Origin: Acidobacteriota bacterium
GTDB taxonomy: Bacteria; Acidobacteriota; UBA6911; RPQK01; JAJDTT01
Length of the DNA: 56,691 nucleotides
Direction: 5' to 3'
Assembly: GCA_028874215.1 (NCBI GenBank)
Contig: JAPPLF010000024.1
Location: 1 to 56,691 of the forward strand
Shown: piece by piece, positions 1 to 8,568 of the stretch
Position numbering within the stretch: position 1 is the first letter of the stretch
How the letters are laid out: each line of letters opens with the position of its first letter
Translations under genes and position numbers: made by a program
The notes under the pieces: model-generated
Database searches by the model: none
The model's input: only the letters and a program-made list of their open reading frames with translations
Told to the model about the DNA's origin: nothing

Positions 1-1559
1 TGATGGAAGAATTATCGTGCAGAACGCTGACTCGACTTAATCAGACCTTCCTTAATCCCTGGTGCAACTCTTCCGGGAACTACTTAGCCGCCGTTGAGTG
101 GGGTGCCAAGACCCTTGACAGCCTTCAAGGGGAACTCGCTCCAACTGGCCAAGTGCAACCCGCAGACGCCACCGAACATCCGCTCCCCGACCAAACTGCG
201 GGAATCTGGTTCACCGACCCACCCTATTACTTCGCTGTGCCGTATGCAGATCTGTCTGATTTCTTCTTTGTGTGGCTGAAGCGAGTCCTGCCCGGCCACC
301 CTCTGTTTGGCAGTACCCTCTACGAGTCCCACGGTGGACTCACACCCAAGGAGCAGGAGCTTTGCGAGATGGCTCGTTGGGACTCTGTTCGATATGGACA
401 CAAGGATCATCAATTCTACGAAGACGGTATGGCCGAGGCGTTCGCCGAGGGGCGTCGCATACTGCGCGAGGACGGCGTGGGCTCGGTGGTCTTCGCCCAC
501 AAGACTACGGAGGGATGGGAGGCGCTGCTTTCGGGAATGATCCGCGGCGGCTGGACAGTCACCGGATCGTGGCCCATCGCCACCGAAATGGGGTCGCGCC
601 TGCGCGCCCGGGACTCCGCCGCCTTGGCCACGAGCGTTCACCTGATTTGCCGTCCTCGCCCGGATGATGCTCCCGTCGGCGACTGGGCTTCGGTCCTTCA
701 GGAGCTTCCTGTACGCGTGGCCGCATGGATGAAACGGCTTCAGCAGGAAGGCATCCGTGGGGCCGATCTGGTGTTCGCTTGTGTTGGGCCAGCGCTCGAG
801 GTGTTCAGCCGCTATCGCGCCGTCGAAACCGCCGAGGGGCGCGAGGTCGGCTTACCCGAGTACTTGGAGAGAGTCTGGCAGGTCGTGGGGCGCGCCGCGC
901 TCGAGCAGGTGCTCGGCACGGCCGACGCGGGCACGCTCGAAGAGGATGCGCGGCTCACCGCCCTGTTTCTGTGGACTCATCAGAGCACAGAAGTTGCTGA
1001 AGGGGCACCGACCAAGGAGGATCCGGCGGCCGTCAAGGCGGCGAAAGGACTCAGCCTTCCCTACGACGTGGTTCGCCGGTTCTCGCAACCCATGGGCATC
1101 GAACTCGACCGATGGACGGGTCGCATCATCGGCCAAAAGAAGGGTGTCGTGCGCCTGCTGCCCGTGTCGGAGCGGGCCGATGAGTTGTTCGGCCGGGACG
1201 GCGCGGACGCGGCGGCTGACTGGTTGGAGAGGGATCCGCGGGCGGACCTGCAACCGGCTCTTTTCCCCGATTGGGAGACGACGCCGACACCGATCGTACG
1301 CCGGCGGCTCGGGGCAAGATCGATCCTTGATCCCGACGACACGCTGCAGGGACCCGACGCGACGACGCTCGACCGCGTCCATGCGAGTATGCTCCTCCAG
1401 GCAAGCGGTCACGCGAACGTGCTCAGGAAGCTGATCGCGGCCGAACAGGAGCGGGGACCCGATTTCCTGCGACTGGCCAACGCGCTTTCTGCTCTCTACC
1501 CCCGCTGGAGCCGGGAGAAGCGCCTTCTGGATGCCATGATATTGGCCGTCCCGCGTTGA
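1..1559 (+). CDS. DUF1156-type adenine-specific DNA methylase, C-terminal part (5' end outside window)
   Basis: The visible 518 residues match the C-terminal half of the large DUF1156 'adenine-specific DNA methylase' family, proteins usually of about 900-1000 residues. The sequence just before the catalytic site (NPWCNSSGNYLAAVEWGAK) and the catalytic motif IV TDPPYY near residue 71, followed by YADLSDFFFVWLKR, are the readable family marks. DPPY is the catalytic loop of N6-adenine (amino) methyltransferases. The ATG at position 3 is probably internal, since the protein should start well upstream of the window. The gene is followed after about 125 bases by a DUF499 ATPase, the partner found with DUF1156 in Hma (helicase-methylase-ATPase) defence loci. 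The helicase would be expected upstream, out of view. Confidence 0.8.
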   Translation, partial: MEELSCRTLTRLNQTFLNPWCNSSGNYLAAVEWGAKTLDSLQGELAPTGQVQPADATEHPLPDQTAGIWFTDPPYYFAVPYADLSDFFFVWLKRVLPGHPLFGSTLYESHGGLTPKEQELCEMARWDSVRYGHKDHQFYEDGMAEAFAEGRRILREDGVGSVVFAHKTTEGWEALLSGMIRGGWTVTGSWPIATEMGSRLRARDSAALATSVHLICRPRPDDAPVGDWASVLQELPVRVAAWMKRLQQEGIRGADLVFACVGPALEVFSRYRAVETAEGREVGLPEYLERVWQVVGRAALEQVLGTADAGTLEEDARLTALFLWTHQSTEVAEGAPTKEDPAAVKAAKGLSLPYDVVRRFSQPMGIELDRWTGRIIGQKKGVVRLLPVSERADELFGRDGADAAADWLERDPRADLQPALFPDWETTPTPIVRRRLGARSILDPDDTLQGPDATTLDRVHASMLLQASGHANVLRKLIAAEQERGPDFLRLANALSALYPRWSREKRLLDAMILAVPR

Positions 1560-1685
1560 CATTCCGGAGACGGGTCGTCGAGCTTACTGGCAGGCCACCG
1601 GAAATGCTGTCGCCCGAACCGCAGCGCTGAAGCCGTCTGCCTGGGGTTGGGGTACGGACAAGCGCGAGCCATGAGGACAGTCGAC

Positions 1686-4487
1686 ATGGAACCTTGGTAC
1701 AGAGTGGCGACGTTGCGCTGGGAGGTACGGGAAGGCCGCTCCTTCAGTCCGGACCAATTCGCCATCGCGCTCGAACAGGTGGTCGCCGGAACCGCGCCAC
1801 CCGACTACAGCGACCCGGCGCAGTTCTTCGCGCGCACATGCTTCACGCGGGCGCTGAGGGAGCACGTTGGCATGGCGCTGCGCCGACTCTCGGGCAAGAC
1901 GGAGAACACGGCACCGGTCCTCACCCTCATCACTCAGTTCGGAGGCGGGAAGACTCACACCCTGACCTCCCTCTATCACCTCGCCAGCACGGGCGAGGCG
2001 GCCTCCGAGTTCCAAGGCGTGGGGAGTCTCCTCGAAGGGGAGGGGCTTGCAGCCGTGCCTTCGGCGCGGGTCGGCGTGTTCGTCGGCAACGCGTGGGACC
2101 CGGCCGAGGGCCGGGAGACGCCATGGATCGACTTGGCTCGCCAGGTGGCGGGCGAGCCCGGCGTCGCGGCGCTCGGGACCGCAACACGGACCACGCCCCC
2201 CGGGACCGCGACGCTGGGCAAGGTGTTCGCCGCCGCAGAAGCGCCCGTTCTGCTCCTGTTCGACGAGGTTCTCAACTTCGTGAACCGCCACCGCAGCATG
2301 GCCGATAGCTTTCACGCATTCATCCAGAACCTCACCGTCGCCGTCACCGGGACCACCCGCGCGGCCGCAGTCATCAGCCTGCCGCGCAGCCAAGTCGAAA
2401 TGACCGACTGGGACCAGCAATGGCAGGAAAAGATCCAGAAGGTCGTCGGCCGGGTCGCTCGCGACCTCATCGCGAACGACGAGGCGGAGATCAGCGAGGT
2501 CGTCCGGCGGCGGCTCTTCGAGGATCTCGGCGGAGCTCGGCTCCGCAGGAGGGTGGCCAACACCTATGCAAACTGGTGTTTCGAGCGCACTGCGCGACTC
2601 CCGCGCGAATGGCTGGCCGTGGACACGGCGACGACCGAGGCGAAGGCCCGGGAGTTCCTGCGCACCCGGTTCGAGGCCTGCTATCCATTTCACCCGGCGA
2701 CGCTCTCGGTGTTTCAGCGGAAATGGCGAGCGCTGCCGCAGTTTCAGCAGACTCGGGGCGCGCTCGCGATGCTCGCCCAGTGGGTATCGTGGGCCGCTCG
2801 CGAACACTTTCGAAAAGCGCGCACGGAGCCGTTGATCACGCTGGGATCCGCGCCGGTTCATGTGCCGGAGTTCCGCGCAGTGGTGCTGGGCCAGTTGGGG
2901 GAGCCGCGCCTCGACGCGGCCATCGAGGCCGACTTGGCCGGACAACAGGCTCACGCTCGCGCGCTGGACGCGGACGCCAGGGGTGCCCTGCGCGACATCC
3001 ATCGCCGCACCGGCACGGCCATCCTCTTCGAGTCGTCCGGCGGTCAGGTGGACAAGGTTGCGCACCTGCCCGAATTGCGGTTCGCGCTCGGCGAGCCCGA
3101 GATCGACACGACGACCGTCGACAACGCGGCGGCCGCCTTGGAGGCGGCCGGGTTCTTCGTCCGTAGCGTGGGGACGGACGGATACCGCATCCACCACCAA
3201 GCCACCCTGAGGAAGGTGGTCAGCGACCGCCGCGCCTCGCTGGACGAGGAGACCGAGGTCAAACCAGCCATCCGCAAGCTCGTCGAAGCGGAATTCGCGC
3301 GGGGAGCCACGCTGCCCCTCGTCCCTTTCCCCGCCACCACAATGGACATTCCGGACACGCCGCGCCTCTCGCTCGTGGTGTGCGATCCGGAGACGGAGTG
3401 GACGGTCGGCGGGATCGCGGCCGAGCGGATCGCCAAGTGGACCAGAAAGCGCGGCACGGATCGGCTCCATCCCGCTTCTCTCGTATGGTGCGTCAGAAAA
3501 CCCGGACGGCAGCTGCTCGACAAGGTCGAGCTTTGGCTGGCATGGCAGCGAGTCGCCGACGAAGTGGCGCAGGGTGTCCTGGGCGCGGACTTCGACCGCA
3601 CGGACCGTGCCGGGGTGAGTGCCCGGGTCAGGGATTCCGAGGGGGCCGCCAGAGACGAGGTCTGGGCGAGTTACCGCTTCGTCGTCCTGTCGGACAATAA
3701 CGCGGAGACCGGCCTCAAGGTCATCGACCTGGGCGCGGGCCATTCCAGCGGGAGCCAGACTCTTTGCGGCCGCATAACGAGCGCCATGAAGGCCGAGGCG
3801 CTTCTCAACGAGTCGGTGGGGGCCGGCTACATCGACCGGCACTGGCCGCCCGCGTTCGCCGACTCCGGGGCTTGGCCGCTCAGAAGTCTGCGCCAGAGCT
3901 TCCTTGACGGTTCGCTGACGCGGCTGAGCGATCCCGAGAAGGTCCTTCGACGGCAGATCGCCGCCCTCGTGGCCGCCGGCGAGTTCGGTTTGGCGTCCAG
4001 TGCCCGGCCCGATGGAGGTTACGGACGGTTCTGGTATGCGGAGCCGATCCGGCAGGAGGAAGTCGCGTTCGATCCGGAGGTCTTTCTCCTGACCAAGAGG
4101 AAGTCCGATGCCCTGAGAACCCCTCCCGAACCGGAGCCGTCTTCTCCCGAGCCGCCGACGTCCAGCCAGGCGGGGGCTGAACCCGAGCCGGATCCGGAAC
4201 CTCCGACCACCGGCGAGGAGTCGAGAGCGATCCTCCAGGTCCTCGGCACGATCCCCGCCGAAGTCTGGAATCGGCTCGGAGTCAGGATTCTGCCCAAGCT
4301 CCGGGCCTTGGACGACCTCCGTGTCGGCATTGAACTGTCGGCGACCGTCAACTCCAAGAGGGTCCAGAGTCTCGAGTCCGAACTGATTCAGGCCCTCCGG
4401 GATCTGGATCTGGGGGAGCGGGTTCGCATCGTCACGCGAGACGTCCGTTCTTTGCGCTCAACGTCCGCAGGCGATTCCTCAGGCTGA
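1686..4487 (+). CDS. DUF499-type AAA+ ATPase (Hma-like defence ATPase)
   Basis: A protein of about 933 residues. A Walker A motif (QFGGGKTH) is near residue 85 and a Walker B (LLLFDEV) near residue 190, both early in the protein as in the DUF499 family of ATPases encoded beside DUF1156 methylases. A proline/glutamate-rich linker lies at about residues 815-842, ahead of a short C-terminal domain. The reading frame is open further up to 1647. I chose ATG 1686 because AGGA lies about nine bases before it and because the protein then begins with the family-like MEPWYRVATL; ATG 1671 is also possible. It lies in the same direction as the methylase and is probably co-transcribed. Role in defence is inferred from the gene pair, not from the ATPase alone. 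Confidence 0.8.
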   Translation: MEPWYRVATLRWEVREGRSFSPDQFAIALEQVVAGTAPPDYSDPAQFFARTCFTRALREHVGMALRRLSGKTENTAPVLTLITQFGGGKTHTLTSLYHLASTGEAASEFQGVGSLLEGEGLAAVPSARVGVFVGNAWDPAEGRETPWIDLARQVAGEPGVAALGTATRTTPPGTATLGKVFAAAEAPVLLLFDEVLNFVNRHRSMADSFHAFIQNLTVAVTGTTRAAAVISLPRSQVEMTDWDQQWQEKIQKVVGRVARDLIANDEAEISEVVRRRLFEDLGGARLRRRVANTYANWCFERTARLPREWLAVDTATTEAKAREFLRTRFEACYPFHPATLSVFQRKWRALPQFQQTRGALAMLAQWVSWAAREHFRKARTEPLITLGSAPVHVPEFRAVVLGQLGEPRLDAAIEADLAGQQAHARALDADARGALRDIHRRTGTAILFESSGGQVDKVAHLPELRFALGEPEIDTTTVDNAAAALEAAGFFVRSVGTDGYRIHHQATLRKVVSDRRASLDEETEVKPAIRKLVEAEFARGATLPLVPFPATTMDIPDTPRLSLVVCDPETEWTVGGIAAERIAKWTRKRGTDRLHPASLVWCVRKPGRQLLDKVELWLAWQRVADEVAQGVLGADFDRTDRAGVSARVRDSEGAARDEVWASYRFVVLSDNNAETGLKVIDLGAGHSSGSQTLCGRITSAMKAEALLNESVGAGYIDRHWPPAFADSGAWPLRSLRQSFLDGSLTRLSDPEKVLRRQIAALVAAGEFGLASSARPDGGYGRFWYAEPIRQEEVAFDPEVFLLTKRKSDALRTPPEPEPSSPEPPTSSQAGAEPEPDPEPPTTGEESRAILQVLGTIPAEVWNRLGVRILPKLRALDDLRVGIELSATVNSKRVQSLESELIQALRDLDLGERVRIVTRDVRSLRSTSAGDSSG

Positions 4488-4554
4488 TTGGCAATCCAAG
4501 GCTTGGCCTGTCTCCACGGCGGTGTCTTCACGCAGGCGCTGGTGTACTCGAAGC

Positions 4555-4734
4555 TCAGGGTTTCCTTCTCCTGAACGGGAGGGGTTCGCACGGGTGGGCG
4601 CACCGGGGACAGGGTTTTCGGTGGCCCTGATAGCCGCAGTGCGCACAGCACCAGGTGCGCCGGCGTCGAGGCGCCTCGGCCGCTCGCTTTGCCGCCTGTC
4701 GCAGGTTACCGTTGTGCTCCCCCATGCGACGCAT
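4555..4734 (-). CDS. Small zinc-ribbon protein, intact ORF of the island repeat (copy F)
   Basis: A 59-residue ORF from ATG 4734. It is arginine-rich in its first half and then carries CAHCGY-x6-CPRC-x3-C, a treble-clef or zinc-ribbon-like cysteine pattern. The frame is open up to 4845. The segment just upstream on this strand (TCCCTGCGGGAAGGC, about 4787-4801) matches the segment that precedes the decayed zinc-ribbon ORFs of the other repeat copies at 6.5, 12.2, 14.3 and 15.6 kb. The upstream translation (RIPCGKAPAKIEE) also resembles copy B (IIPDGKAAAKNPE). I therefore read this as a sixth copy that lost the palindromic part but kept the ORF. Function unknown; nucleic-acid binding is a guess from cysteines and basic residues. 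Confidence 0.45.
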   Translation of the reverse strand: MRRMGEHNGNLRQAAKRAAEAPRRRRTWCCAHCGYQGHRKPCPRCAHPCEPLPFRRRKP

Positions 4735-4956
4735 TCTCTCACGACAGCCTGGAATTCTCCCTTCCTCAATCTTCGCAGGAGCCTTCCCGCAGGGAATCCT
4801 TGATTGAATCGGATACATCGTCCAGTTAAGTCCAGTATGGTTCATAAGTGTTTGTATTAGATTGACTTATCACTAGGTCAGACGTCCGAACTTGTCCCAT
4901 ACCGATCCGCTTCATCCCCTTGTATCCACCATATTGTGGTAGGTATAGTGGTATGT

Positions 4957-6156
4957 ATGACACTTACAAAACGAACTCCGAAACGCAAGCCGCGCGGCCG
5001 GCATCCCCTCAACGCCCTGACGCCGGCCCTTGTCCGAAACGTGAACCAGGCCGGACGCTATTGCGACGGCCACGGACTCTATCTCGACGTCCGGCCCACG
5101 GGCAGCCGTGGCTGGATTCAGCGCATCACCATCCGGGGCCGCCGAACCGAACTCGGGCTCGGCGGATTCCCCCTCGTCTCGCTCAAGGAAGCCCGTGAGA
5201 AGGCCTTCGCGAACCGGAAGCTGGCCCGAGAGGGGGGCGACCCCCGGGCCGAGAAGCGGCGGGCCGAGTCGATGCCCACTTTCGCCGACGCCGCCCGGAC
5301 GGTCTGGAAGCAGTTGCGGCCGGGCTGGCGCTCCCCCCTGCATGCGCAGCTCTGGCTGGGAAGCCTGGAGCGCCACGTCCTGCCTCATATCGGGAAGATG
5401 CCGATTGCGGAGGTGACGAGCGCCGACCTGATCGGCATCCTCGCTCCGATCTGGCACGAGAAGGCCTCCACCGCCCGCAAGCTGCGCCAGCGCATCCGCG
5501 CGGTCCTGGAGTGGGCCGTGGCGATGGATCTTCGGCCCGACAACCCCTGTGACCGGATCGGTCCGGTGCTCGGCTCGCAGGGAAACGCCGTGCGTCACAT
5601 GCGGGCATTGCCTCACGGTGAAGTAGCGTCCGCACTCCGGACGGTGCGGGCGTCGAAGGCGCGGCCGTTGTTGAAGCTGATGTTCGAGTTCCTGGTCCTG
5701 ACGGCGACACGCTCCGGCGAGGTCCGTGGGGCCGCGTGGAAGGAGATCGACCAGGAGGAAGGAGTGTGGACCATCCCGGCCGCACGGACGAAGGGGAATC
5801 GGGAGCATCGGGTCCCCTTGGCCCAACGAGCGTTGGAGATCCTGGAGGAGGCGCAGGCGCTCGGTGGCGGCCGCCCGCTCGTTTTTCCGAGGGTGGGTGG
5901 AAAGCCCATCGGGAATACGGCCATGTCGGAACTGCTGCGGGGGTTGAAGATCGCGGCGGTGCCGCACGGGTTCCGGTCGAGCTTTCGCGACTGGGTGGCG
6001 GAGGAGACGGATCATCCGCGCGAGGTGGCGGAGGCGGCGTTGGCGCACAAGGTCCGCAACCCGATCGAGGCGGCCTACCGGCGCACGGACCTGTTCGAGC
6101 GCCGGCGTCGCCTCATGGACGACTGGGCGAGCTATCTGGCCGGCGAGAGTCGGTAA
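4957..6156 (+). CDS. Tyrosine recombinase / P4-family integrase
   Basis: A 399-residue integrase. The N-terminus (DGHGLYLDVRPTGSRGWIQR, then the L-G-x-FPLVSLKEAREKA segment) is the arm-binding DUF4102 domain of prophage and island integrases. A SAM-like core-binding domain follows, then the catalytic domain with Arg in ATRSGE (about residue 252), Lys in TKGNREHRVPL, HGFR (about 337), His in LAHKV and Tyr in AAYRRTD (about 373): the full R-K-HxxR-H-Y set, so it is probably active. GTG 4936 is in frame, but ATG 4957 is preferred. It does not lie next to a recognisable tRNA, so its own attachment site was not identified. A structured repeat (copy A) begins 92 bases downstream. Confidence 0.9.
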   Translation: MTLTKRTPKRKPRGRHPLNALTPALVRNVNQAGRYCDGHGLYLDVRPTGSRGWIQRITIRGRRTELGLGGFPLVSLKEAREKAFANRKLAREGGDPRAEKRRAESMPTFADAARTVWKQLRPGWRSPLHAQLWLGSLERHVLPHIGKMPIAEVTSADLIGILAPIWHEKASTARKLRQRIRAVLEWAVAMDLRPDNPCDRIGPVLGSQGNAVRHMRALPHGEVASALRTVRASKARPLLKLMFEFLVLTATRSGEVRGAAWKEIDQEEGVWTIPAARTKGNREHRVPLAQRALEILEEAQALGGGRPLVFPRVGGKPIGNTAMSELLRGLKIAAVPHGFRSSFRDWVAEETDHPREVAEAALAHKVRNPIEAAYRRTDLFERRRRLMDDWASYLAGESR

Positions 6157-6248
6157 CCGGTATCTGATCGGCTCCGTTGATCCGCCGTGATCGTCCCACC
6201 GGCAGTTTTCGCGATCTGGCGTTCGAGCCGGCTTCCGGGAGGTCGATC

Positions 6249-6809
6249 TTGACCGCTGAAAAGTGGGGTTCGGTGTCGATCCGGGAGTGTAAGTGAGACA
6301 ACGGGGGCGACTTACATCAGGGGAGTGATTTCACTTACACGCGCGAGTTCCCCGATCTCCTTGCCCCTCTTGCGGTTACGGCCCCATTTCCGGCCACCGG
6401 GTGGCCGCACGGGGAAAGTGGAGGTGGACGGGAGCGACCCCCCCCTTTTTCCTGCCCGGTGCGGGCGCGGGGGTGTGGCGCAACTTACACTTGCGCAACA
6501 CCCCCTGGGGGGGTCGCTCCCTTCCAAAATATCCCTTGGCGGGAAGGCCAGAAATGACACCCGTGACGGGCCTGATGGGCCGCATGAAGTCTCCGGCATC
6601 CACGAGCAACGGCTGGAGGCCCTCAGGAAGCAGGCGGTGGAGAGGCTCCGCGCCCGCCGCGCTGACCGCTGTCCGGACTGCGGCTATCGGAACGTCCAGA
6701 GAGACTGTCCCCGCTGCGGTGAAGCCTGCGAGACTGCGACTCGGCCACCCTTATGAACTTCCGGCAAACCGATGCCGGATGACGGGAGTTCCTGGTCGGG
6801 CCGGGCGAG
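6249..6809 (+). repeat. Island repeat copy A (structured palindrome plus decayed zinc-ribbon ORF)
   Basis: The most complete copy. It opens with TTGACCGCTGAAAAGTGGGG. The variable word reads GTGTAAGTG at 6287, and its complement recurs at 6309 (GACTTACAT), 6332 (CACTTACAC) and 6483 (ACTTACAC). The nested palindrome has an outer 15-base perfect stem at 6430-6444/6507-6521 (GGGAGCGACCCCCCC and complement) and an inner 15-base stem at 6469-6483/6491-6505 with one mismatch and loop CTTACAC. Next comes TCCCTTGGCGGGAAGG, a Shine-Dalgarno-like stretch before ATG 6554. The small ORF has one base fewer than copies C and D after MGRM, so it is frameshifted, but its second part is intact: RLRARRADRCPDCGYRN followed by CPRCGEAC. 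Similarity to copy C continues to about 6809. Confidence 0.8.
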
Positions 6810-7117
6810 CAACATTGCGAGCGTGGCGGAGAGATCAACGAGAGCCTTTGGCGTTGGATGGAGTCGCGCCCTTGTACCTAGTGTGGACGTGACGCTGGTA
6901 TCGTGGCCCGCCTCAGTGACCGTTGCCAGCACGCATTGCGGACGCCGCGCCATCGGGAACAGACCGAAAAAAAGAATTGAGCCCGGGCCTCACAAGGCAC
7001 CGATACTTGCCCACAACCGAACCTCACCCGGAATAGGTGACCGAAGGTGATCTCGGCGAGAAGACTCCCGCCAAGCTGCTGAACTTTTGGAGAGGCTTGA
7101 CTCTGTAGCGCGTAACC
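6810..7117. other. Intergenic, nothing recognised
   Basis: Between repeat copy A and the end of the convergent endonuclease gene I see no ORF with protein-like composition, no RNA gene and no clear hairpin terminator. Confidence 0.4.
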
Positions 7118-8290
7118 TTAGCCAAGCTCGCCCTGTGTCAGCTCAAGCCAACGTGTCACTGCCTCCGGCGTGGCCTCGACGCCAATCAGCCGGTCACGGA
7201 TCGAGGTGACGGCTTCGTGTGCGGCAATCGGTTTGGGCGGCTGGCTCCAGAAGAGGACCTGCTCGACGAAGTCGGACCAACTCTCGAAAACGGTCAGGCC
7301 GACGCCAAGGTCATCGGCCCATTCTGTCAGCGTAGCCTGCTCCAACGACTCTTGGCGAATGCACACAATGACTAACGCCGCTTCCCGTGCGCCCATTTGG
7401 ATGCATTTTCGGACAAAGATACGGACATCGGACGCCGTCACCGGCTTGTCCCGGACCTCGATCGCCTTCTCGATGTCGGTAGTATCGGAATCCATTAGCA
7501 CGCAGACATCGCCCGGATGCTTCCGGCTGGGGTCGTTGACTCGACCGGTCTCTACCCGGTCGGGGCCAGCGAACAGATCCATCAGACCAGCGACTACGGC
7601 CTGGGCGCGTCGTCCACCCTCCGAATCTTGCTCGACGAATTCCCGGATTACTTCGGCCAACCGATCTGGAGTGATCTCGAACTCGCCCTCCTGCCACGTG
7701 TAATGAGGTTGGTAGCGGCGGCGCACAGCAACGAAGGCCCGGAGGGCGGCCCGCGCTTCCGCCTCGTCCTCGAGATCGTTCAGCTTCCGCACCAGCCGAA
7801 CCGTGTATTCGAACGCTGCACGGGCGCGCGGATGTACCGGCGTACCGTCATCCAGTCGCGACATTCGAAAGTACGGTTGGTTGTTTAGCGGCTCGCGGCC
7901 AGTCACGCCGATGTGGAAGCCCAGCTCCGCAGCTAGCGGAACGAGAACGCTATGGCAGAGGCTGCGTGCGGAAAACGCGTTCGGATTCCCAGGCGCATGG
8001 GTCGGCTTGATGGCGAACAAGTCGGCGCGACGATCAACCGCCTTCGCGAGCATGGCTGTTCCCAGAAAGGCGATGTGCGTGTTGGACTTGGCCTCCGCGC
8101 AGAGTTGCGAGAGGTGCTCGACTCGATCCGTCCACGCCGAGACGGCGTGAGCCGCATCAGGCTGATCCGCTACGTCATGGCGCGAAGACTGCGGGACGCC
8201 CAGTTGGGAAGCTCCAGAGGGGAGGACCTGACGCGGTGGAGCGACCGAGTCACGCAGCGCCTGGGCGGCGAGTTCTCTGTCAATCCGCAT
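7118..8290 (-). CDS. Putative type II restriction endonuclease (SacI-like)
   Basis: A 390-residue protein forming a module with the HTH controller and a C5 methyltransferase. The likely catalytic stretch in the C-terminal half is GDVCVLMDSDTTDIEKAIEVRDK, a D...E-x-R/K arrangement reminiscent of PD-(D/E)XK nucleases. Gene order (R, short controller, divergent m5C methylase) and sizes resemble the SacI system as I remember it. The family name is from memory and needs a profile search. I prefer ATG 8290, which has GAGGA upstream and overlaps the controller's stop by 11 bases, over ATG 8305. The overlap implies translational coupling to the controller, a normal way to delay endonuclease synthesis. 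The stop faces copy A. Confidence 0.55.
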   Translation of the reverse strand: MRIDRELAAQALRDSVAPPRQVLPSGASQLGVPQSSRHDVADQPDAAHAVSAWTDRVEHLSQLCAEAKSNTHIAFLGTAMLAKAVDRRADLFAIKPTHAPGNPNAFSARSLCHSVLVPLAAELGFHIGVTGREPLNNQPYFRMSRLDDGTPVHPRARAAFEYTVRLVRKLNDLEDEAEARAALRAFVAVRRRYQPHYTWQEGEFEITPDRLAEVIREFVEQDSEGGRRAQAVVAGLMDLFAGPDRVETGRVNDPSRKHPGDVCVLMDSDTTDIEKAIEVRDKPVTASDVRIFVRKCIQMGAREAALVIVCIRQESLEQATLTEWADDLGVGLTVFESWSDFVEQVLFWSQPPKPIAAHEAVTSIRDRLIGVEATPEAVTRWLELTQGELG

Positions 8291-8558
8291 CGTGGGTGTC
8301 CTCATCGGAGGCGCGCAGTTCGAGAAGATCGCCGGGCGCGCAGCCTAACGCGATGCAGAGTTTCTCGATCGTACTGAGGCGGGTGTTGTAGGTCCTGCGG
8401 GCGGCGATAGACTCGACCGTAGTCTTTGCGAGCCCGGTGCGAGCAGCAAGAAGCTCATAGGTCATGCGCTCGCCGGTCCGGCGCTGATGCTCCTCCATTG
8501 CCTTCCGAAGCCGTACCCGTAGCAAGAGACTCTCCGCAGCCCGTGGTTGTATTGACAA
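8280..8558 (-). CDS. HTH (XRE-like) controller protein of the restriction-modification module
   Basis: A protein of up to 92 residues. A helix-turn-helix domain of Cro/C1 type is readable: MTYELLAARTGLAKTTVESI, then RLSTIEKLCIALGCAPGDLL. It lies directly before and overlapping the endonuclease gene, the usual position of a C (controller) protein. The longest frame starts with TTG at 8558. That codon lies inside a perfect 17-base palindrome (8547-8563), and a GATACT box (8563-8568 on the other strand) ends only a few bases before it, so the message would be leaderless or nearly so. A shorter protein starting at a later codon is possible. Expected role: self-repression and timing of endonuclease expression. 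Confidence 0.75.
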   Translation of the reverse strand: MSIQPRAAESLLLRVRLRKAMEEHQRRTGERMTYELLAARTGLAKTTVESIAARRTYNTRLSTIEKLCIALGCAPGDLLELRASDEDTHDAD

Positions 8559-8563
8559 TACAA
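8547..8563. promoter_or_regulatory. Perfect 17-base palindrome, probable controller-protein operator
   Basis: TTGTATTG-A-CAATACAA is perfectly self-complementary about a central A/T. It overlaps the start codon and transcription start zone of the controller gene and lies in the 81-base divergent interval before the methyltransferase. Position and symmetry are as expected of a C-box or XRE-dimer operator. That the controller binds here is inference. Confidence 0.6.
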
Positions 8564-8568
8564 GTATC

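Noticed and set aside
1584-3842. 752-codon minus-strand frame opposite the DUF499 ATPase
   Set aside because: It is the antisense shadow of a gene with clear Walker motifs and has low-complexity Arg/Gly/His composition.
6249-6809. Integron attC site as explanation of the palindromic repeats
   Set aside because: No RYYYAAC/GTTRRRY core sites, copies lie in both orientations, and no integron integrase or cassette order is present.
6249-6809. Group II intron or IscB/omega-RNA element as source of the repeat
   Set aside because: No domain V-like hairpin, reverse transcriptase or HNH/RuvC protein accompanies any copy, and the small ORF has only a zinc ribbon.
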